From Bacteroidales bacterium (GTDB lineage: Bacteria > Bacteroidota > Bacteroidia > Bacteroidales > UBA932), in assembly GCA_017483985.1 (NCBI GenBank), contig JAFUUB010000003.1:1-13772 (forward strand): DNA of 13,772 bases. Direction: 5' to 3'. The position numbers and the translations under genes were made by a program. The notes below the pieces were generated by a model that worked only from the letters and a program-made list of their open reading frames with translations, was not told the DNA's origin and did no database searches. Of this stretch, positions 6,827 to 13,772 are shown in pieces; within the stretch, counting starts at the first letter, position 1, and each line of letters starts with the position of its first letter.

Positions 6827-7000
6827 CAACGCAGGAACCTTTCCCTGCGAGGCGACATTGGCTCCCGAACCGACGCAAAGTCGAGTGAAAAAAGAAAGAT
6901 TTCTTTTTCCCGAGACCAAAGGAGGAAAAGACCTTTGGTCTTAAAAGGGAGGGGACCCACTAGTGGGGAGGATCGCCTGCAGGGAAAGGTTCCTGCGTTG
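6827..7000. repeat. 174-bp inverted-repeat element with nested hairpins (MITE-like or structured RNA)
   Basis: The ends are perfect 22-bp inverted repeats (6827-6848 and 6979-7000, outermost CAACGCAGG / CCTGCGTTG). One bulged G (6849) allows six more pairs (6850-6855 with 6973-6978), for 28 bp in all. Inside are a small CGAC/GTCG hairpin (6871-6883), AAAAAGAAA/TTTCTTTTT (6889-6897/6900-6908), AGACCAAAGG/CCTTTGGTCT (6913-6922/6932-6941) and the palindrome CCCACTAGTGGG (6956-6967). The trinucleotide ATA stands immediately outside both ends (6824-6826, 7001-7003), like a 3-bp target duplication. No credible gene lies inside. It fills most of the gap between the converging DoxX-like gene and infB, so it may also end both transcripts, though no T-run follows the outer stem. 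Miniature transposable element, repeat family or structured RNA are all possible. Confidence 0.75.
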
Positions 7001-7008
7001 ATAGAAAA

Positions 7009-9816
<2,808 letters not shown>

Positions 9817-9844
9817 TTACCCCTTTTTAATCGTAGTGAAACTT

Positions 9845-11101
9845 CTATTCAAATTCGGAACGCAGGATCTGGAAGACCTCCTTGACGGTCTCTTCCTCCA
9901 GGTCGGCCCGCTTCTCGATATCGGCCTCGCTCAGGGCCAGGACGCTCTTGGCCGTATCGCAGCCGATGGCCTGCAGGCGCTCGATGATCCACGGGTCGAT
10001 CTCGTTGCTGAAATCGGCGAGCAGCACATCTTCCTCGTCATCGTATTCATCCTTCGGCAGTTCGCGCCAGACCTCGATCTCGCGTCCGACAAGCATGCCG
10101 GCCAGCTTGATGTTGCAGCCGCCCTTGCCGATGCCCTTCTTGACCTCGTCCGGGTGCATGTAGACCTTGATCTTGTCGTCCGGACCTTCGCCCATGTCGA
10201 TGCCGGAGATCTTGGCCGGATTGAGGGCGCGCTGGATCAGCAGCTGGGTGTTGGAGGTCCACTGGAGGACGTCGATGTTCTCGTTGCGCAGTTCGCGGAC
10301 GATGCCGATGATGCGGGAACCCTTCACGCCGATGCAGGCGCCGATCGGGTCGATGCGGTCGTCATAGGATTCGACAGCGACTTTGGCCCGTTCGCCCGGG
10401 ACGCGGACGACCTTCTTGATGGTGATCAGTCCGTCATAGATTTCCGGGACTTCCTGCTCGAACAGCTTGACGAGGAATTCGTCGGAGGTTCGGGACAGGA
10501 CGATGTACGGGGTGGTGTTGTTCTTCATCTCGACGCTCTTGATGATCGCGCGGACGGTCTCGTTCTTCTTGAAACGCTCGCCCGGGATCTGCTCGCTCTT
10601 CGGAAGACGGAGCTCGTTGCCGTCCTCGTCGAGGATCAGGACTTCCTTGGACCAGGTCTGGTAGACCTCGCCGGTGAAGATGTCACCGATCTTCTCGGAG
10701 TATTTGTTGAAGAGGTTGGCCTTTTCGATGTCCATGATGCGGCCCTGCAGGTTCTGGCGGATGTTGAGGATGCCACGACGACCGAAGTCCTTGAGCTCCA
10801 CCTTCTTGGTGAAGGTCTCACCCAGTTCGTAGTCGTCTTCGCCCATCGCCTTGAGTTCCTCCAGGGAGATCTCGGTGTTCGGATTCTCCACCTCCTCGAC
10901 GACGTCGAGGTTCTGGTAAATCTCGCAGTCACCCTTGTCGACATTGATGATCACGTCGAAGTTGTCGGCGCTGCCGAAGGTCTTCGCGATCTGGGTGATG
11001 AACACATCCTTGAGCACACCCATCATGACCGGACGGTCGATATGCTTCTCATCCTTGAAAATCGCAAACGCGGTTTTGAGGTCAATCTTTTCTTCTGCCA
11101 T
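9845..11101 (-). CDS. nusA: Transcription termination/antitermination factor NusA
   Basis: A 418-residue RNA polymerase-binding factor that modulates pausing, termination and antitermination. The N-terminal polymerase-binding domain is residues 1-130 (LKTAFAIFKDEKHIDRPVMMGVLKDV; ILNIRQNLQGRIMDIEK). An S1 domain follows at about 136-203 (GDIFTGEVYQTW...ELRLPKSEQIPGE), then KH1 at about 205-300 with the NusA hallmark RIDPIGACIGVKGSRI (249-264), and KH2 at 307-347 (GIGKGGCNIKLAGMLVGREIEV). The C-terminus (365-418) is a single short helical part; the two acidic repeats of the 495-residue E. coli protein are absent, as is usual outside Gammaproteobacteria. The gene lies 20 bp after rimP with an A-rich, SD-less leader, typical for Bacteroidota, and upstream of infB. 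Confidence 0.98.
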   Translation of the reverse strand: MAEEKIDLKTAFAIFKDEKHIDRPVMMGVLKDVFITQIAKTFGSADNFDVIINVDKGDCEIYQNLDVVEEVENPNTEISLEELKAMGEDDYELGETFTKKVELKDFGRRGILNIRQNLQGRIMDIEKANLFNKYSEKIGDIFTGEVYQTWSKEVLILDEDGNELRLPKSEQIPGERFKKNETVRAIIKSVEMKNNTTPYIVLSRTSDEFLVKLFEQEVPEIYDGLITIKKVVRVPGERAKVAVESYDDRIDPIGACIGVKGSRIIGIVRELRNENIDVLQWTSNTQLLIQRALNPAKISGIDMGEGPDDKIKVYMHPDEVKKGIGKGGCNIKLAGMLVGREIEVWRELPKDEYDDEEDVLLADFSNEIDPWIIERLQAIGCDTAKSVLALSEADIEKRADLEEETVKEVFQILRSEFE

Positions 11102-11121
11102 TGTTATATTTTCTTTTCTTG

Positions 11122-11589
11122 TTATTCAAATGTTATGTGGGGCGTGACGCTGTTGACCTGGTCCATCGCGACCGTGTCGGTATGCTCGACCAGGACTTTC
11201 TTCTTGGAGCCTTCTACCGTCTCCTTGGCGCTGTAGCGCAGGGTGACGGTATCTTCCGTGGCATCCATCAGTTCGGCGACGAACTTGCGGCCGCCCTTGA
11301 GGCGGACTTCCACTTGGGAACCGATGGCCTTGCGGAACTGCTTGAGAACCTTGAAGGGCTGGTCCAGGCCGGCGGAGGTGACCGTCAGGGCGTAGTCTTC
11401 CACGTCCTGGTCCCAGATTTCGTGGAAGGCTTTGTCGATGGCGACGCAATCTTCCATGACCACCGTACCTCCTTCGGATTCAATGGCCAGTTCGATGTCG
11501 TTGTCGGCGCTGACCTTGACATCCACGATGAAACAGCCTCTTTCAGAGACGGCCTGCGCGATCTTTTCCCGGATATCCTGAGCGTTCAT
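11122..11589 (-). CDS. rimP: Ribosome maturation factor RimP
   Basis: A 155-residue protein needed for 30S subunit maturation. The N-terminal alpha/beta domain (1-80) contains CFIVDVKVSADNDIELAIESEGGTVVMEDCVAIDKAF and the family-typical YALTVTSAGLDQPFK (66-80; compare Y-x-LEVSSPGLDRPL in other RimPs). The C-terminal SH3-like domain begins near residue 84 (FRKAIGSQVEVRLKGGRKFVAELMDATEDTVTL). E. coli RimP is about 150 residues. The ATG at 11587-11589 is preferred to an in-frame TTG four codons upstream. It is the first gene of the rimP-nusA-infB operon, as in many bacteria, preceded by a good promoter and a leader with a possible attenuator. Confidence 0.94.
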   Translation of the reverse strand: MNAQDIREKIAQAVSERGCFIVDVKVSADNDIELAIESEGGTVVMEDCVAIDKAFHEIWDQDVEDYALTVTSAGLDQPFKVLKQFRKAIGSQVEVRLKGGRKFVAELMDATEDTVTLRYSAKETVEGSKKKVLVEHTDTVAMDQVNSVTPHITFE

Positions 11590-11605
11590 ATCTGCTGTCA
11601 AATAT

Positions 11606-11627
11606 AAAAAAGACAGGAACCGTCCTG
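11606..11627 (-). promoter_or_regulatory. Candidate attenuator in the rimP-nusA-infB leader
   Basis: In the minus-strand leader, CAGGA and TCCTG (complement of 11614-11627) form a 5-bp stem with a CGGT loop, followed after two bases by six Ts (11606-11611), 17 bases before the rimP ATG. This is the form of a weak intrinsic terminator. Five pairs is marginal, and the T-run could simply be AT-rich leader. NusA autocontrol of its own operon is known in E. coli, which makes the site plausible here. Confidence 0.35.
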
Positions 11628-11650
11628 GCCCCTATCTCAACTTCACTTTG

Positions 11651-11682
11651 CAAAGATAGGAAGAAATCCCGATAATGGCAAA
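11651..11682 (-). promoter_or_regulatory. rimP-nusA-infB operon promoter
   Basis: The minus strand carries TTTG (complement of 11679-11682), a 20-base spacer and TATCTTTG (complement of 11651-11658), a near-ideal Bacteroidetes promoter. The predicted start is near 11645, leaving a leader of about 55 bases. The -7 element overlaps the palindrome CTTTGCAAAG (11646-11655), whose other half gives a weaker plus-strand match, TCACTTTG (11643-11650). Confidence 0.8.
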
Positions 11683-11752
11683 TAATGGTAGAAAAACATG
11701 GGTTTTCGGCATGGAAATGGCAGTTTTATTTCGTTGTTTCCGTGAAAAATCG

Positions 11753-11760
11753 TTACTTTG
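11753..11760 (+). promoter_or_regulatory. lpxD -7 promoter element
   Basis: TTACTTTG matches TAnnTTTG at five of six fixed bases (T instead of A at position 2) and lies 25 bases before the ATG chosen for lpxD. No good -33 TTTG is present 19-21 bases upstream. The location supports the internal ATG at 11786 as the true start. Confidence 0.5.
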
Positions 11761-11785
11761 CAAAATAATAAAACTTGACTTTTGT

Positions 11786-12775
11786 ATGGAATATACCGCC
11801 GGCCAGCTTGCCAAGGTGCTGAAGGGGACTGTTGAAGGAGATTCGCAAGCCATCGTGACGGGTTTCGCCAAGATCGAGCATGGGAAGCCCGGGAAGCTTT
11901 GTTTCTACGCCAATCCTAAATACGAACAGTATGTCTATACCTGCAAGGCTTCCGTCTTGCTGGTCGACAAGGATTTCCAACCCAAGGAGCCGGTCACCCC
12001 GACGATGATCCGGGTCGAAAACGCGTATACGGCCGTCGCCGAACTGCTCAAGTACGTTACCGCCCAGAAACGCAAGGACCGCCGGCACCGGGGACTGTTC
12101 AGCCGCCGTTTCCTCACCACCAAATTCGGCAAGAAAGTCTATCTGGGCAATTTCTCCTATGTCGGCCACCATACGGAAGTGGGGGACTGCACCAAGATCT
12201 ATGAGAATGTCTATATCGGCGACCATACCCGCATCGGAAAGAACTGCATCCTCTATCCGGGCGTGGTGATCTATCCCGGCATGGTCATCGGGGACAACGT
12301 CATCATCCATGCCGGTGCCGTGATCGGTTCCGACGGCTTCGGCAACGCCCCGCAGGAAGACGGTACCTGGGAGAAGATCGAGCATCTGGGCAATGTGATC
12401 ATCGGCAACAACGTCGAGATCGGAGCCGGTACGACGATTGACCGGGCCGAAATGGAATCGACCATCATCGGCAACGGCGTGAAGATCGACAACCTCTGCC
12501 AGATCGCCCACAATGTCGAGATCGGGGACAATACCGTCATGGCGGCCCAGTGCGGCATCGCCGGATCGACCAAGATCGGCAAGAACTGCATCCTTGCCGG
12601 CCAGGTCGGCATCGTCGGCCACCTGACCATCGCGGACGGCACCATCATCGCGGCGCAAGCCGGTGTGACCAAGAGCATCCGGAAATCCGGCCTGAAACTG
12701 GTCGGATCCCCGGCGATTGAGATCAACAATTACATGAAGAGCTACGCCAAGTTCAAGATGGCGGGCCAGGAATAG
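11786..12775 (+). CDS. lpxD: UDP-3-O-(3-hydroxyacyl)glucosamine N-acyltransferase LpxD
   Basis: A 329-residue enzyme that adds the N-linked hydroxyacyl chain from acyl-ACP in lipid A synthesis. The N-terminal uridine-binding domain is residues 1-100 ([40 protein letters not shown]). From about 112 to 300 runs the left-handed beta-helix of hexapeptide repeats (for example [29 protein letters not shown]). VIGSDGFG (179-186), TTIDR (216-220) and QIAHNVEIG (239-247, catalytic His at 242) are LpxD signatures. The C-terminal helix is [12 protein letters not shown]. coli LpxD is 341 residues. The upstream in-frame ATG at 11675 is rejected because it precedes the promoter and adds a tail unlike the family. 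A 59-bp gap with another promoter separates it from lpxC. Confidence 0.95.
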   Translation: MEYTAGQLAKVLKGTVEGDSQAIVTGFAKIEHGKPGKLCFYANPKYEQYVYTCKASVLLVDKDFQPKEPVTPTMIRVENAYTAVAELLKYVTAQKRKDRRHRGLFSRRFLTTKFGKKVYLGNFSYVGHHTEVGDCTKIYENVYIGDHTRIGKNCILYPGVVIYPGMVIGDNVIIHAGAVIGSDGFGNAPQEDGTWEKIEHLGNVIIGNNVEIGAGTTIDRAEMESTIIGNGVKIDNLCQIAHNVEIGDNTVMAAQCGIAGSTKIGKNCILAGQVGIVGHLTIADGTIIAAQAGVTKSIRKSGLKLVGSPAIEINNYMKSYAKFKMAGQE

Positions 12776-12797
12776 CGGAAAATCTAATTATTTTTCT

Positions 12798-12805
12798 TAT
12801 CTTTG
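12798..12805 (+). promoter_or_regulatory. lpxC -7 promoter element
   Basis: TATCTTTG, an exact TAnnTTTG match, lies in the 59-bp gap after lpxD, 29 bases before the lpxC ATG. No -33 TTTG is seen at the usual spacing. It would let lpxC be expressed separately from lpxD. AAGG at 12826-12829 is a modest ribosome binding site five bases before the ATG. Confidence 0.65.
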
Positions 12806-12834
12806 CCGGCCAATAAAAACCGACAAAGGTCCGC

Positions 12835-13752
12835 ATGCGCCAACGTACGCTTTCACAATCATACACTTTCGAAGGGAAAGGCCTGCATACCGGCAGGATT
12901 GCCCGGATGACCGTTCATCCGGCACCGGCCGATACCGGCATCCGTTTCAGAAGGATCGATCAGGGTGAGAACGCCTGGATTCCCGCCTGTGCGGACCGGG
13001 TTTCCTCTACGGCCCGCAGCACCCGCCTGAGCGCGGACGGCTGCGATGTCAACACCGTCGAACACATCCTCTCCGCCCTGACTGGCATGGGCATCGACAA
13101 TGCCGTCATCGACATCGACAACATCGAGGTGCCGATCCTGGACGGAAGTGCCCGCTATTATGTCGAGGCGTTCGCCGCCGATCCGCTCGTTGAGCAGGAT
13201 GCGGAGCGCAAGTATCTGGACTTGAGTGAGACCGTTGAGGTCCATGATGAAAAGTCCGGTTCCTGGGTCCGGATCGAACCGGCGGACAAACCCTCCTATG
13301 AAATCACGGTGGATTTCGGATCCCGCGTCCTGGGTGTGCAGAAGGCTGCCTGGGAGCCGGGGGAGGATTACGCCCGTGAAATCGGTATCTGCCGGACCTT
13401 CGTTTTCTTCCACGAAATCGAGTACCTCTTCGCCAACAACCTGATCAAGGGCGGCGACGTGGACAACGCCATCGTCATCGTCGAGCATCCCGTTTCCGAC
13501 GAGCAACTGGACCGGATGTCCGCTGCGATGGGCCTTCCGAAACTGAAGGTGGTCGGCGGCGGTTACCTGAACAACCTGAAACTGCATTTCGACAATGAAT
13601 GCGGCCGGCACAAACTGCTGGACCTCATCGGCGACATGCGGCTCTGCGGCTGGCTGAATGCCCGGATCACGGCGTTCAAGCCCGGACATACGATCAACAA
13701 TCTGGCTGCCCGTGCCGTCCTGGCAAAACTGGAGGGCGCCCTGACAATATAG
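12835..13752 (+). CDS. lpxC: UDP-3-O-acyl-N-acetylglucosamine deacetylase LpxC (not fused to FabZ)
   Basis: A 305-residue zinc deacetylase catalysing the committed step of lipid A synthesis. The N-terminal half opens with QRTLSQSYTFEGKGLHTG and carries VNTVEHILSAL with E76 and zinc ligand H77. IDNIEVPILDGSA (95-106) is typical, as is the second half's RTFVFFHEIEYLFANNLIKGG (187-207). RHKLLDLIGD (258-267) gives zinc ligands H259 and D263, and FKPGHTINN gives catalytic H285. All catalytic residues are present. The length equals that of E. coli LpxC (305). In most Bacteroidota the enzyme continues into a FabZ domain (about 460 residues); here a TAG stop follows LEGALTI, and a new ATG begins nine bases later. 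The gene lies downstream of lpxD with its own promoter. Confidence 0.96.
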   Translation: MRQRTLSQSYTFEGKGLHTGRIARMTVHPAPADTGIRFRRIDQGENAWIPACADRVSSTARSTRLSADGCDVNTVEHILSALTGMGIDNAVIDIDNIEVPILDGSARYYVEAFAADPLVEQDAERKYLDLSETVEVHDEKSGSWVRIEPADKPSYEITVDFGSRVLGVQKAAWEPGEDYAREIGICRTFVFFHEIEYLFANNLIKGGDVDNAIVIVEHPVSDEQLDRMSAAMGLPKLKVVGGGYLNNLKLHFDNECGRHKLLDLIGDMRLCGWLNARITAFKPGHTINNLAARAVLAKLEGALTI

Positions 13753-13761
13753 AAAAATACC

Positions 13762-13772
13762 ATGAGCAAGAT
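13762..13772 (+). CDS. Start of a further reading frame, cut by the window edge
   Basis: An ATG nine bases after the lpxC stop begins MSK and then the window ends. The short gap suggests co-transcription with lpxC. Candidates from gene order in the phylum are a stand-alone fabZ or lpxA, but eleven bases cannot tell them apart. Confidence 0.4.

Noticed and set aside
6827..7000. Integron attC site or retron RNA as an explanation of the palindromic element
   Set aside because: The ends lack the attC core pattern (GTTRRRY with RYYYAAC), no integrase lies nearby, and no reverse transcriptase gene is present in the window.
6827..7000. Invertible promoter like those of Bacteroides capsule loci
   Set aside because: No TAnnTTTG element was found between the repeats on either strand, both neighbouring genes end at the element instead of starting there, and no recombinase gene is nearby.
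11590..11601. TTG start four codons upstream of rimP
   Set aside because: The ATG at 11589 is the stronger start, and the extra four residues have no family support.
11675..11785. N-terminal extension of LpxD from an in-frame ATG at 11675
   Set aside because: It would precede the TTACTTTG promoter element, crosses AT-rich intergenic sequence, and adds 37 residues unlike the LpxD N-terminus, which starts properly at MEYTAGQL.

Overview
The window is a compact, GC-rich housekeeping segment from what looks like a member of the Bacteroidota, probably Bacteroidales. Three things point there. Gene starts are preceded by the phylum-specific -7 element TAnnTTTG, seen seven times (six exact, one 7/8) and twice with a TTTG -33 element 19-20 bp upstream. 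There is a Bacteroidetes-style TonB C-terminal lipoprotein and a DoxX/MauE-like membrane protein next to tmk. The lpxD-lpxC order also fits. Genus cannot be told from the sequence.

Layout, left to right. rpmH (L34) on the minus strand diverges from a plus-strand, tightly coupled polA - ECF sigma factor - rsmG operon (polA/sigma overlap 29 bp, sigma/rsmG gap 2 bp), which ends at a hairpin that also serves a converging minus-strand TonB-domain lipoprotein gene. That gene diverges from tmk, which overlaps by ATGA a gene for a multi-pass DoxX/MauE-like protein with a large extracytoplasmic domain. Next comes a 197-bp gap between convergent genes that is almost filled by an elaborate inverted-repeat element (6827-7000). 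Then the minus-strand translation/transcription operon rimP-nusA-infB (transcribed right to left), and divergently from it lpxD and lpxC on the plus strand, with the first 11 bases of another reading frame at the right edge.

Together the genes cover DNA repair and replication (PolA, dTMP supply by Tmk), ribosome assembly and modification (L34, RsmG, RimP), transcription elongation and translation initiation (NusA, IF2), and lipid A synthesis (LpxD, LpxC). Nothing here looks like a defence island, prophage, CRISPR array or biosynthetic cluster.

The items most worth a second look are: the 174-bp structured palindromic element, with perfect 22-bp terminal inverted repeats flanked by ATA on both sides; an lpxC that ends as a stand-alone gene instead of continuing into FabZ as in most Bacteroidota; a PolA whose proofreading-site residues seem to be lost; a polA promoter placed so close to the start codon that the mRNA may be leaderless; and a hairpin plus T-run in the rimP-nusA-infB leader that could be an attenuator.
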